A stretch of DNA of 64,000 nucleotides, taken from positions 2,480,001-2,544,000 of the forward strand of contig NZ_CP049199.1 of the NCBI RefSeq assembly GCF_011045195.1, written 5' to 3'. Both the position numbers and the translations under genes were made by a program. The notes under the pieces are model-generated. The model was not told the DNA's origin, did not search any database, and saw only the letters and a program-made list of their open reading frames with translations. Below, in pieces: positions 8,550 to 17,613 of this stretch (the first letter of the stretch is position 1; every line of letters begins with the position of its first letter). The DNA is from Caulobacter soli. Lineage in GTDB: Bacteria; Pseudomonadota; Alphaproteobacteria; Caulobacterales; Caulobacteraceae.

Positions 8550-11500
8550 ATGAGTGGTTTGGGTCGGACGCGAGCGGGATCGTCCTTTTTGAGCGTGTTG
8601 TTCGCGACAAGCGCGGTCGCGATGATGGTATCCGCCGGATCGGCCGCCGCGCAGACGGCGCAGGCTCCGGCATCGGCCGAGCCAAACGCGACAGCGCTGT
8701 CGGAAATCGTGGTCACCGGCTCCCGGATCCGGTCCACCGGCTTCACCGCGCCGACGCCGACCCAGGCCCTGGGCCAGGCGGATCTGGAGCGCGCCGCCGA
8801 GCCGAACGTCTTCACGACCATCGCTCAATTGCCTTCGCTGCAGGGCTCGACGGGCGCTACCACGGGCACGTTCAGCACCTCGAGCGGCTCGCAGGGCCTC
8901 AGCTCGTTCTCGCTGCGGGGCCTGGGCACCATCCGGACCCTGACCCTGCTGGACGGCCAGCGCGTGGTGCCGGCCAACATCACCGGCGTTCCCGACATCA
9001 GCCTGTTCCCGCAACTGCTGGTCCAGCGGGTCGATGTCGTGACCGGCGGCGCTTCGGCCTCCTACGGCTCGGACGCGGTCGGCGGGGTCGTCAACTTCAT
9101 CACCGACAAGCGCTTCGAAGGCTTCAAGGCCAATATCGCCGGCGGTGTCACGACCTATGGCGACAACCAGCAGTTCCTGGCCCAGGTCGCGGCCGGCAAG
9201 GCCTTCCTGAACGATCGCCTGCACGTCCAGGTCAGCGCTGAGTACGATGACGAGGACGGCGTGCCGGCCGGCGGCTTCGGCGAGGACGCGCCGGGCAGCC
9301 GCGACTGGTACACGACGGCGACCCTGGTCAATCGCGGCGTCACCAACGACGGCTCGCCGCAATATCTCTATCGCGAGCACGCTCAGGCCTATCAGTACAC
9401 GAAATACGGCTTGATCAGCGCCGGGCCGTTGCAAGGCACCGCCTTCGACCAGGCCGGCAATCCGTTCGAGTTTCAGTACGGCTCCAACGGCGTCCCAGCC
9501 AAGAACGCCGCCGGGACGGTCAGCAACTGCTACTCGTCCGGCGGCTTCTGCGTCGGCGGCGACCTGTCGGGCAATGTCGGAGTCGGCACGTCGCTACAGT
9601 CTGAAATCAAGCGGATGAACAGCTACGGCCGGGTCGCCTACGACATCGACGACAACAACGAGATTTACGGCACTCTGAACATCGCTCGGGTCGAATCCGC
9701 CAACCAGCCCAATCCGGGCGGGGCCACGACCGGCCTGACGATGCAGTGCTCCAACCCCTACCTGCCGGCCTCGGTGGTGACCGCCTGCGCGAACGCCGGC
9801 ATCACCAGCTTCACCTTCGGCACCAGCAACGCCCTGCTGCCCAACAACATCTCGGTGCATCCGACGCGGACGCAGTATCGTGGGGTGATCGGGGCCGACG
9901 GCAAGTTCGCCGCCTTCGGCACTGACTGGCACTACGACGCCTACTACACGCACGGCGAGAACATCACGAACATCCACGTCAACGACATCATGCTGGTCCC
10001 GCGCTACAAGGCGGCCATCCAGGCCAGTCTCGTGAACGGCCAGATCGTGTGTTCGGACCCCGTCGCCCGGGCCAATGGCTGCGCGCCGATCAACGTGTTC
10101 GGCGGACAGCGGCCCAGCGATGCCGCGTTGAAATACATCGAGCCCGAGAACGGCCCGTATCAGCATTCGGTCCAGAAGCAGGACGTCGCCAGCCTCAACT
10201 TCAGCGGCGAGCCTATCCAAGGGTGGGCGGGGCCGGTGGCCTTGGCCTTCGGCGCCGAGTATCGCCGCGAAGCCTACCACGTGCAGGGCGACCCCTATGG
10301 CGACGGCTCGACGGCCTCGCCCTACACCACCGACTATCCGGCGGATCCGTTGCTGGGGACGGCGGGCAACAACTGGTACGCGGGCAACTATCACTCCGGC
10401 GCCGGCAAGTACAACGTCAAGGAAGCGTACGCGGAAGTGAACCTGCCGATCGTGAACTCAGAGTCCGCGGGCAAGGCCAACCTGAACTTCGCCGGCCGCT
10501 GGACCGACTACAGCACCTCGGGCACGGTCTACACCTGGAAGGTCGGCGGAACCTGGGACACGCCGCTGGATGGCGTCCGCCTGCGCGCGGTGACCTCGCG
10601 CGACGTTCGCGCGCCCAACCTGTCGGAGCTGTTCGCCGCGCCGGTCACCACCACGATCCCGAACTTCACCATTCCCTCCACGGGCACGCCCCCGCCGGGC
10701 GCCCCTTCCGGCGGCGCGCTGCTGGTGCTCCAGAACGTGGTTGGCAACCCGGACCTGAAGCCCGAGATCGCCAAGAACACGAGCCTCGGCGTGGTGCTGT
10801 CGAACCCCAAATGGCTGCCGGGGTTCAGCGTTTCGGTCGATTGGTACAACATCGTGCTGAACGGCGGCATTTCCAGCCTCAGCGCTCAGCAGGTGGTCAA
10901 CTTCTGCTATGCGGGTCTGACGCAGTATTGCGGCAGCTTCAACTTCGCCCCGCCGGCCGGTACGACGGCCTACGTCAACGCCCAGGTGTTCAACCTGGCC
11001 TCGATCAAGACCAGCGGCTTCGACATCGAGGCCAGTTACCGGTTCGAACTGCCCAGCGTGCCGGGCCGTTTCGACCTGCGCGCCCTGGCGACCAACACCC
11101 ACAAGTTCGTCACCAATCAGGGTTTTCCCGGCGGCTCCGTTGTCGATACCGCCGGCCAGAATTCGGGCAATACGCCGGACTGGAAGGTTCTCGCCGTCCA
11201 GACCTGGAGCTCGGACCGGTTCATGCTCAGCCTGCAGGAACGCTGGTTCAGCGACGGCGTCATCGGCGGCCAGTACATCGAATGCGCCGCCGGCAGCTGT
11301 CCGGTGGGGAGAAGCGTGGCCGACAACAACAACTACCCGACCATCGACTACAACCAGATGAAAGGCGCGACCTATGTCGACGTCAGCGGCTCCTACGAGG
11401 TGAAGAAGGGTCTGACGGCCTATTTCAAGGTCGCCAACCTGTTCAACAAGGATCCGACGCCGTCGCCGCAGACCAACACCGGCCTGGACGCCAATCCGGC

Positions 11501-11555
11501 GCTGTATGACCTGCTGGGACGGTTCTACCACGTGGGCCTGCGCTACAGCTTCTAG
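8550..11555 (+). CDS. TonB-dependent outer-membrane receptor
   Basis: This outer-membrane transporter imports a ligand, probably an oligosaccharide from the adjacent secreted enzymes, using TonB energy. The protein is 1001 aa. It has a signal peptide ending about residue 36 (AGSAAAQ), then EIVVTGSRI at the start of the plug, plug motifs LRGLGTIRTLTLLDGQR and DVVTGGASASYGSDAVGGVV, and a long beta-barrel. The end GRFYHVGLRYSF has the aromatic C-terminus needed for barrel insertion. The ATG at 8550 has GGGAGG 8 bases upstream; an in-frame TTG at 8487 would place a hydrophilic extension before the signal peptide. The palindrome at 8456 lies in its promoter. Confidence 0.93.
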   Translation: MSGLGRTRAGSSFLSVLFATSAVAMMVSAGSAAAQTAQAPASAEPNATALSEIVVTGSRIRSTGFTAPTPTQALGQADLERAAEPNVFTTIAQLPSLQGSTGATTGTFSTSSGSQGLSSFSLRGLGTIRTLTLLDGQRVVPANITGVPDISLFPQLLVQRVDVVTGGASASYGSDAVGGVVNFITDKRFEGFKANIAGGVTTYGDNQQFLAQVAAGKAFLNDRLHVQVSAEYDDEDGVPAGGFGEDAPGSRDWYTTATLVNRGVTNDGSPQYLYREHAQAYQYTKYGLISAGPLQGTAFDQAGNPFEFQYGSNGVPAKNAAGTVSNCYSSGGFCVGGDLSGNVGVGTSLQSEIKRMNSYGRVAYDIDDNNEIYGTLNIARVESANQPNPGGATTGLTMQCSNPYLPASVVTACANAGITSFTFGTSNALLPNNISVHPTRTQYRGVIGADGKFAAFGTDWHYDAYYTHGENITNIHVNDIMLVPRYKAAIQASLVNGQIVCSDPVARANGCAPINVFGGQRPSDAALKYIEPENGPYQHSVQKQDVASLNFSGEPIQGWAGPVALAFGAEYRREAYHVQGDPYGDGSTASPYTTDYPADPLLGTAGNNWYAGNYHSGAGKYNVKEAYAEVNLPIVNSESAGKANLNFAGRWTDYSTSGTVYTWKVGGTWDTPLDGVRLRAVTSRDVRAPNLSELFAAPVTTTIPNFTIPSTGTPPPGAPSGGALLVLQNVVGNPDLKPEIAKNTSLGVVLSNPKWLPGFSVSVDWYNIVLNGGISSLSAQQVVNFCYAGLTQYCGSFNFAPPAGTTAYVNAQVFNLASIKTSGFDIEASYRFELPSVPGRFDLRALATNTHKFVTNQGFPGGSVVDTAGQNSGNTPDWKVLAVQTWSSDRFMLSLQERWFSDGVIGGQYIECAAGSCPVGRSVADNNNYPTIDYNQMKGATYVDVSGSYEVKKGLTAYFKVANLFNKDPTPSPQTNTGLDANPALYDLLGRFYHVGLRYSF

Positions 11556-11665
11556 CCGCCCTTGGCGCCTGGTCGCGGTCCGGTCGAACGACTGGACCGC
11601 GGCGGGGCTGATCGAGATCAAACCAAACACGCCACGGCATCATCGGGCGTTGATAAGGGCATGCA

Positions 11666-12760
11666 TTGAGCAGGTTGGATCGGGTACGGGGCGCCACGAT
11701 CGTCGATGTGGCCCGGTTGGCGGGCGTGTCGCGGATGACGGTGTCGCGGGTGATCAATGACGGAGCGGCGGTGCGCGAGAGCACGCGGCTGGCGGTGCAG
11801 GCGGCGATCCGCGAGCTCAACTACGCGCCCAACCTGGCGGCGCGCAACCTGGTCACGGCCGGCGAGCTGCGGATCGGGGTGATCTATTCCAACCCCAGCG
11901 CCGCCTTCATGAGCGACTTCCTGATCGGGGTGTTCGAGGAGGCCACCAGCGCCGGGGCGCGGCTGATCCTGGCGCGGGGCGAGAACGGCCAGGCCCCGAC
12001 GGCCCAGGAGCTGCAGCGGCTGCTGGACGCCGGCGTGCACGGCGTGGTCCTGGCCCCGCCGCTGGGGGAGTCGGCGCTGGTGCGCGACATCCTGCGCGCC
12101 GCCGACCTGCCCGTCGCCGTGGTCGCGGCGGGGCGCCCGCCGACCGACGCGATCAATGTCCGCATCGACGACCACCAGGCCAGCCAGGCCATGGCCCAGC
12201 ACCTGCTGGACCTGGGCCACCGCCGGATCGGCTTCATCGCCGGCAATCCCGACCAGACCGCCAGCGTCTCGCGCCTGGAGGGGGCCAGGGCGGCGATCGC
12301 CGCGGTTCCGGGCGCCGAACTGGTCCTGGCCCAGGGCAGCTTCAGCTATGGCTCGGGTCTGCGCGCGGCCGAATGGCTGCTGGACGCCGACCCCGCGCCC
12401 ACCGCGATCTTCGCCAGCAACGACGACATGGCCGCCGCGGCCGTGTCGGTGGCCCACCGCCGTCACCTGGACGTGCCGCGCGACCTGACCGTGGTCGGGT
12501 TCGACGACACCACCGTGGCCACCACGCTTTGGCCGCCGCTGACCACCGTGCGCCAGCCGGTGCGGCAGATGGCGGCCGTGGCCCTGGACCGGCTGATGCG
12601 GGCCCTGCGCTCGCCCGATCCGGACGGCGAGCGGGCGGCCGACCATGTGCTGGGCCACGCCCTGATCGAGCGTGACTCCACCGCGCCGCCCCGGCGTGTC
12701 GAGGCCGCAACCTCAACCTCGATCCCTGACGCCAACAGCGGAGCCCGCGCGCATGTCTGA
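11666..12760 (+). CDS. LacI-family transcriptional regulator
   Basis: The 364-aa protein has an N-terminal LacI helix-turn-helix (residues about 9-35, TIVDVARLAGVSRMTVSRVIN) and hinge helix, then a periplasmic-binding-protein-like sugar domain with LRIGVIYSNPSAAF, the FASNDDMAAAAV block and the family-typical VVGFDD. The start is a TTG with AAGGG upstream. Its stop overlaps the ATG of the MFS gene by 8 bases (12753-12760), so the two are co-translated. It probably senses a sugar or sugar acid handled by the locus and may bind the repeated palindrome at 2183 and 8456; that link is inference. Confidence 0.92.
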   Translation: MSRLDRVRGATIVDVARLAGVSRMTVSRVINDGAAVRESTRLAVQAAIRELNYAPNLAARNLVTAGELRIGVIYSNPSAAFMSDFLIGVFEEATSAGARLILARGENGQAPTAQELQRLLDAGVHGVVLAPPLGESALVRDILRAADLPVAVVAAGRPPTDAINVRIDDHQASQAMAQHLLDLGHRRIGFIAGNPDQTASVSRLEGARAAIAAVPGAELVLAQGSFSYGSGLRAAEWLLDADPAPTAIFASNDDMAAAAVSVAHRRHLDVPRDLTVVGFDDTTVATTLWPPLTTVRQPVRQMAAVALDRLMRALRSPDPDGERAADHVLGHALIERDSTAPPRRVEAATSTSIPDANSGARAHV

Positions 12761-14063
12761 CGCCACCGACGCTGGAATGGACGCCGGGATGGAAAAGGCC
12801 ACGGTGGCCAAGGTCACCGCCCGGCTGATGCCGCTGTTCTGCCTGATGTACCTGATCGCCTATATCGACCGGCAGAACGTGTCCTACGCCAAGCTGGACA
12901 TGGTCCAGGCCCTGGGCTTGAGCGAGGCGGCCTATGGGCTGGGCGCGTCGCTGTTCTTCATCGGCTACTTCCTGTTCGAGGCCCCGTCCAACCTGATCCT
13001 GGCCCGGGTCGGGGCGCGGGTGTGGTTCGCGCGGATCATGTTCACCTGGGGCCTGGTGACCCTGGCCCTGGGGTTCACCCAGAACGCCACGATGTTCTAC
13101 GTCCTGCGCTTTGCCCTGGGGGTGACCGAGGCGGGGTTCTTCCCCGGCGTGCTCTACGTGCTGACCCTGTGGTACCCGCAAGCCCACCGGGCGCGGATGG
13201 TGGGCTTGTTCATGATCGCCAGCGCCGTGGCCAACGCGGTCGGGGCGGTCGTGGGCGGCCTGCTGCTGGACCTGGACGGAACCCTGGGCCTGGCCGGCTG
13301 GCAGTGGGTGTTCCTGGTCACCGGCGTGCCGGCCGTGCTGCTGGCGCCTTACGTGCTGTGGAAGCTGCCCGACGGTCCGGTCCAGGCCAAGTGGCTGCCC
13401 GACGCCCAGAAGGCCTGGCTGGCCAAGGTGCTGAGCGCCGAACGGGGAGGGGAGCCCGACGACCATCGGGGGGCCTGGAAGGCGATCTTCGATCCGCGCG
13501 TGCTGCTGCTGGCCAGCCTCTATATCGGCATGCCGCTGGGCGCTTACGGCCTGAGCTACTGGCTGCCGACCATCGTCAAGTCGTTCGGCGTGTCCAACAG
13601 CGTCAACGGCCTGATCAACGTCATTCCGTGGCTGTGCGTGGCCGTGGCCCTGTGGCTGGTGCCGCGTCACGCCGCGCGCCATGGGGCCAGCGCCTGGCAT
13701 ATCGCCGGACCGTGCCTGCTGGGCGCGCTGGCCCTGACGCTGAGCGTGATCGTGCCCGGCGCGGCGCTGAAGTTCGCGATGCTGTGCATCGCCGCCCCGG
13801 CCATCTTCGCGGCCCAGCCGGTGTTCTGGAGCCTGCCGCCCAGCTTCCTCAGCGGTCCCCGGGCCGCGGCCGGCATCGCCGCGATCAACGCCATCGGCAA
13901 CCTGGGCGGCTTCATCGCCCAGAACCTGGTGCCCCTGGTCCGCGACGCCACCGGCTCCAACCTGGCCCCCATGCTGGCCCTGGCCGCCGTCCTGGTCGTC
14001 ACCAGCCTGATGATCTTCTACGCCATGGCCAGGCTGGACAAAACCCGGGCCCGCGCCGCATGA
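12753..14063 (+). CDS. MFS transporter, anion:cation symporter (ACS) family
   Basis: This 436-aa inner-membrane protein should have 12 membrane segments. Segment 1 is followed by the ACS-type motif LIAYIDRQNVSYAKLDM. Later come EAPSNLILARVGARVW in the loop 2-3 region, GVTEAGFFPGVLYVLTLWYP and a second half beginning YIGMPLGAYGLSYWLP. ACS members carry organic or sugar acids such as hexuronates, glucarate and galactonate with protons. The ATG at 12753 overlaps the end of the lacI-type gene by 8 bases. Its position beside the LacI gene and near gluconokinase suggests uptake of the end product of the glycan pathway. Confidence 0.9.
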   Translation: MSDATDAGMDAGMEKATVAKVTARLMPLFCLMYLIAYIDRQNVSYAKLDMVQALGLSEAAYGLGASLFFIGYFLFEAPSNLILARVGARVWFARIMFTWGLVTLALGFTQNATMFYVLRFALGVTEAGFFPGVLYVLTLWYPQAHRARMVGLFMIASAVANAVGAVVGGLLLDLDGTLGLAGWQWVFLVTGVPAVLLAPYVLWKLPDGPVQAKWLPDAQKAWLAKVLSAERGGEPDDHRGAWKAIFDPRVLLLASLYIGMPLGAYGLSYWLPTIVKSFGVSNSVNGLINVIPWLCVAVALWLVPRHAARHGASAWHIAGPCLLGALALTLSVIVPGAALKFAMLCIAAPAIFAAQPVFWSLPPSFLSGPRAAAGIAAINAIGNLGGFIAQNLVPLVRDATGSNLAPMLALAAVLVVTSLMIFYAMARLDKTRARAA

Positions 14064-14102
14064 ACCCCCGCCACGCCCTCCTCGGATGGGTCGTGCCGCG
14101 CT

Positions 14103-15188
14103 TCAGGCGCGCTGAATGAAGAGGCAATCGCCCGCTACGAATGCGCGGGCGACGCCGTTGCCCCAACGCTCCAGCAAGGCGTCGCCCGCGAGCTTGGGCC
14201 CATCGCCATAGCGCCAGCAATAATCGTCGATCGCCACCCATCCGCCTGGTGGAACCAGCGGCGACCAGAGCGAGACGTCCTCAGCCGCGCAGGGCGCGTC
14301 GTGATTGCCGTCGATGTGCAGCAGGGCGATGCGGCCGGAAGGCTTCAGCGCCGGCCGCGTCTTGAAGAGGCGTACGGCCTCGCCGTCGGCGTCGCCCCTG
14401 TAGATCGCGTGGCCCGAGACGGAAGGCGTGCGATAGGCGGTCATCGCGCCCTGCGGCGCGAGAGCCGCGAACGTCGCCTCGAACGCCAAGGCGACGCGTT
14501 CCAGGCCGGCCGCGCGCGTATAGTCCTGCATGATCTGCGGCAGGTCCTTCTGCGCGCCGACCTCCGAACTCCAGGGATCGAAGACGAACAAGGGCCGCTC
14601 CGCCTGGCCCAGCGCGCGTCCAGACAGCAGCACGCTGGCCGAGCGCCCGAACAGCGAACCGATCTCGACGATGTCGCCCTCCGGCGCATCGAGCAGGCAG
14701 GCCAGCAGGGCGGCCAGCTTGTCGTCGTAGGATTCACCGAACAGGTCGAAGGCGAGGCGGATGACGCCGGCCAGGAACGCCGGCTCCGGCGGCGTCCGGG
14801 TGGGCGCCAGCGCGGCGATCAGGCCTCGCCAATGTTCGGCGCGCGCGAAGATGTCGTCCCAGCGCGCGAATTCCTCCTCCAGCGCCGAGCGGTTGATGAT
14901 CCGCAGCTGGGTCAGGCCATGCTCGCGCAGCATGTCGCCGAGCGCCGCATGGACCATGTGCGCGGCGGCATGGATCTGGGTGACCTCATGGGTCCGCACG
15001 AGGTCCAGGAAAGCCGCGAGGAATTCCGGATCGTGCACCAGCGGCAGTCTCACCCAGGGCGCGGCGCCGTCGGTGGGATCGCTTGTATCGATGGAAGCGC
15101 CGATGACCCGTTCGCCCCGCTCCAACGCCTGCTTGAGGTATGCGCGGCCGGCCGGTGTCGAAACCGGAAACACCAAGGTCACAGACAT
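14103..15188 (-). CDS. Class I methyltransferase with N-terminal Rossmann-like domain
   Basis: The start is taken as the ATG at 15188 (361 aa) because GGAG lies just upstream; a start at 15227 has no site. The first 90 or so residues (MSVTLVFPVSTPAGRAYLKQ, then VTQIHAAAHMVHAAL) read like the nucleotide-binding pre-domain found before ATP-grasp enzymes. From about residue 170 a SAM methyltransferase fold follows, with GDIVEIGSLFGRSASVLLS as the SAM loop and ALLHIDGNHDAPCAAEDV and GGWVAIDDYCW as later motifs, like the Methyltransf_24 group. It is divergent from the aminotransferase operon at 15378 and probably belongs to the same pathway. The substrate is unknown. Confidence 0.75.
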   Translation of the reverse strand: MSVTLVFPVSTPAGRAYLKQALERGERVIGASIDTSDPTDGAAPWVRLPLVHDPEFLAAFLDLVRTHEVTQIHAAAHMVHAALGDMLREHGLTQLRIINRSALEEEFARWDDIFARAEHWRGLIAALAPTRTPPEPAFLAGVIRLAFDLFGESYDDKLAALLACLLDAPEGDIVEIGSLFGRSASVLLSGRALGQAERPLFVFDPWSSEVGAQKDLPQIMQDYTRAAGLERVALAFEATFAALAPQGAMTAYRTPSVSGHAIYRGDADGEAVRLFKTRPALKPSGRIALLHIDGNHDAPCAAEDVSLWSPLVPPGGWVAIDDYCWRYGDGPKLAGDALLERWGNGVARAFVAGDCLFIQRA

Positions 15189-15377
15189 GTCGCTCCAGCC
15201 GCGCGGATCAATCCTGGCGCCAGACACGGCGCGATACGGGAAACACTAGCCTGAGATCACGGGCGGCGACGACCCCAAAATCCTCGGTCAGCGGACGAGC
15301 GGAAGGTCGCGTTAACCATATAGTGTGTTTCGCCCCTATAGGGTGCCAAGCTCTAAGTAGCGAAGAGCAGAATCCTC

Positions 15378-16514
15378 ATGTTCAGTCGCGGTTTCGCCCG
15401 ATCCAGCGCTCCGGCCGTCAAGCCGATCGAGCCGCTGGTGATCGCACGTCCCGAGCTTCCCCAGGCCGAAGCCCTACTGCCTTACCTGCGTCGAATCGAC
15501 GCCGCCCGCTGGTATTCCAACTTCGGACCCTTGCTCACCGAGTTCGAAGCCAGGCTGACGGCCCGGTTCGAACCGGACACCCAGGTCGTGACCTGCGCCA
15601 ATGGAACGCAAGGTCTGGCCTTGTGTCTGCAAGCCCTGCAGCTTGCGCCGGGCAGCCTTTGCGCCGTGCCGGCCTACACCTTCGTGGCCACGGCGCATGC
15701 GGTCATCTCCGCCGGCCTGATCCCCTATTTTCTGGACGTCGATCCCGACACCTGGACGCTGCAACCGCACACCGTCCGCGAGGCCCTGGCCCACGCGCCC
15801 GCGCCGGTCTCCGCCGTCATTCTCGTCGCGCCCTTCGGCTTGACGCCCGACCTGGCGCCTTGGCTGGAGCTTCGCGAGCAGACCGGCGTGCAGGTCGTCG
15901 TCGACGCCGCCGCGGCGTTCGACGCCGTCCACTCGGCCGCCTTGCCCACGGTCGTGAGCCTGCACGCCACCAAGGTGCTCGGTATCGGCGAAGGCGGTTT
16001 CCTGGCGACCGAGGATCATCGCCTGGCCCAGCGCGTGAGGCAGCTCACCACCTTTGGCTTTCGCGGATCGCGGGACTCCCAAATGCCCGCCACCAACGCC
16101 AAGCTCAGCGAATATGCCGCCGCGATTGGGCTGGCGGCCCTGGACGCCTGGCCCCACAATCGTTTGCGCTGGCTGCGCGCCGCCCAAGGTCTGCGCGCGG
16201 CGACGACCCATCTGCCCCAGGTGGCCTTCCAACCCGGCTGGGGATTGAGCTGGGCGACCAGCGTCTGCAGCGTTCAACTGCCGGACGGGATGGCCGCGAC
16301 CGTCGAGCGCGGACTGAGCGAGCAGGGCGTGGAGACCCGTCGCTGGTGGGGACTCGGCTGCCAGACCAATCCGGCCTTCGCGGACTGCCCGCGAGGCGAC
16401 CTGACCCAGACCGACCGTCTGGGCCAAGCCGTCATCGGCCTGCCGTTCTCGATCGATCTCGACCACGAGCAGATCAGCCGCGTCGCCGCGGCGCTCGCGG
16501 CCTCTGTCGACTAG
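15378..16514 (+). CDS. DegT/DnrJ/EryC1-type PLP aminotransferase
   Basis: This 378-aa enzyme belongs to the family that aminates keto-sugars (sugar-nucleotide 3- or 4-aminotransferases) and some cyclitols. It shows the N-terminal substrate segment YSNFGPLLTEFEARL, TCANGTQGLALCLQAL, PAYTFVATAHAV and the PLP lysine K199 in SLHATKVLGIGEGGF. It heads a compact operon (15378-21698): the next gene starts 17 bases after its stop. The oxidoreductase just downstream could supply the keto substrate, a standard pairing in amino-sugar pathways. The exact sugar or product cannot be told. Confidence 0.88.
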   Translation: MFSRGFARSSAPAVKPIEPLVIARPELPQAEALLPYLRRIDAARWYSNFGPLLTEFEARLTARFEPDTQVVTCANGTQGLALCLQALQLAPGSLCAVPAYTFVATAHAVISAGLIPYFLDVDPDTWTLQPHTVREALAHAPAPVSAVILVAPFGLTPDLAPWLELREQTGVQVVVDAAAAFDAVHSAALPTVVSLHATKVLGIGEGGFLATEDHRLAQRVRQLTTFGFRGSRDSQMPATNAKLSEYAAAIGLAALDAWPHNRLRWLRAAQGLRAATTHLPQVAFQPGWGLSWATSVCSVQLPDGMAATVERGLSEQGVETRRWWGLGCQTNPAFADCPRGDLTQTDRLGQAVIGLPFSIDLDHEQISRVAAALAASVD

Positions 16515-16531
16515 AGGGCAGGGGCTTTCCG

Positions 16532-17575
16532 ATGACGAAGCAGAGACTGGTCGTGGTCGGCCCCGGCCTGATGGGCCTGAAGCATATCGAACTGATCCTG
16601 GCGAACCCGCGCTGCGAGCTGGCCGGCATCGTCACGCCCGAACGGGAAGTCTTCAACGACGTGGGCGAGCGGCTGAACGTGCCCCTGTTCCATGACCTGG
16701 AAGCCTGCCTGACGGCGCTGGCGCCCTCGGGCGTGATCATCGCCTCGCCCAACATGTTTCACTACGATCAGGCCTGCCTGTGCGCCGAACGGGACATCCC
16801 GGTGCTGATCGAGAAGCCGGTCACCTCGGACTACGAGGACGCCGTGCGTCTGGTCGATCTGGTCGCGCGCCGAAAGGCCAAGGTGATCGTCGGACATCAT
16901 CGGGCCCACAGCCCCCTGATGGCGACGGCCAAGGCGATCATCGAGGAAGGCCGGCTGGGACGCCTGGTGGCCATCCAGGGCAGCGCGATCTTCTACAAGC
17001 CGCCGGAATATTTCGACGCCGGCCCCTGGCGCCGCGAGCCCGGCGGCGGCCCGATCCTGATCAACCTGATCCACGAAGTCGGGATCATGAGGACGCTGTG
17101 CGGCGAGATCTCCGCGGTCCAGGCGATCGTCTCCAACAGGCTCCGACAGTTCCCCGTGGAAGACACCGTCGTGATCAACCTTCAGTTCCGGAACGGCGCG
17201 CTTGGGACGTTCGTCCTGTCGGACACCGGCGCCTCGCCTCGGAGCTGGGAACAGACCTCGCGGGAAAATCCAGTCTATCCGACCTATCCCGACGAGGATT
17301 GCTACAGCATCACCGGAACGCTCGGATCGCTCGACTTTCCCACCATGCGGCTCAAGACACACCCGAGCCCCTCCTGGCACGTGCCGTTCGTCGAGGAGGT
17401 GATCCCGGTGGTTCGCGAGAACCCGCTGGAGCGTCAGCTGGACAATTTTCTGGATGTGATCCTGGGCGTCGCGGACCCCGTCGTGACCGCCTTCGACGGC
17501 GCGCAGAACGTGAGGGTGGTCGAGGCCATCCGCCGTTCGGCGGAGACGAAATCCCTGATCGAGTTCGAGAGCTAG
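16532..17575 (+). CDS. Gfo/Idh/MocA-family NAD(P)-dependent oxidoreductase
   Basis: The 347-aa product begins with a Rossmann fold, VVVGPGLMGLKHIELI, followed by the family hallmark EKPVT near residue 93 and a C-terminal alpha/beta substrate domain with LINLIHEVGIMRTL, the usual H-containing catalytic segment. Members oxidise or reduce hydroxyls of sugars, sugar nucleotides or inositols. The start is the ATG at 16532, 17 bases after the aminotransferase stop. Together with that enzyme it could turn a sugar hydroxyl into an amine. Substrate not determinable here. Confidence 0.88.
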   Translation: MTKQRLVVVGPGLMGLKHIELILANPRCELAGIVTPEREVFNDVGERLNVPLFHDLEACLTALAPSGVIIASPNMFHYDQACLCAERDIPVLIEKPVTSDYEDAVRLVDLVARRKAKVIVGHHRAHSPLMATAKAIIEEGRLGRLVAIQGSAIFYKPPEYFDAGPWRREPGGGPILINLIHEVGIMRTLCGEISAVQAIVSNRLRQFPVEDTVVINLQFRNGALGTFVLSDTGASPRSWEQTSRENPVYPTYPDEDCYSITGTLGSLDFPTMRLKTHPSPSWHVPFVEEVIPVVRENPLERQLDNFLDVILGVADPVVTAFDGAQNVRVVEAIRRSAETKSLIEFES

Positions 17576-17613
17576 CGACGTGGAAATGTCACGCTCAAAA
17601 GGCCAGTTCGACG

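Noticed and set aside
15140..16531. In-frame extension making one fused protein with the Gfo/Idh/MocA oxidoreductase
   Set aside because: The extension overlaps the DegT aminotransferase in another frame and reads as random Arg/Pro-rich sequence; the oxidoreductase has its own ATG at 16532.
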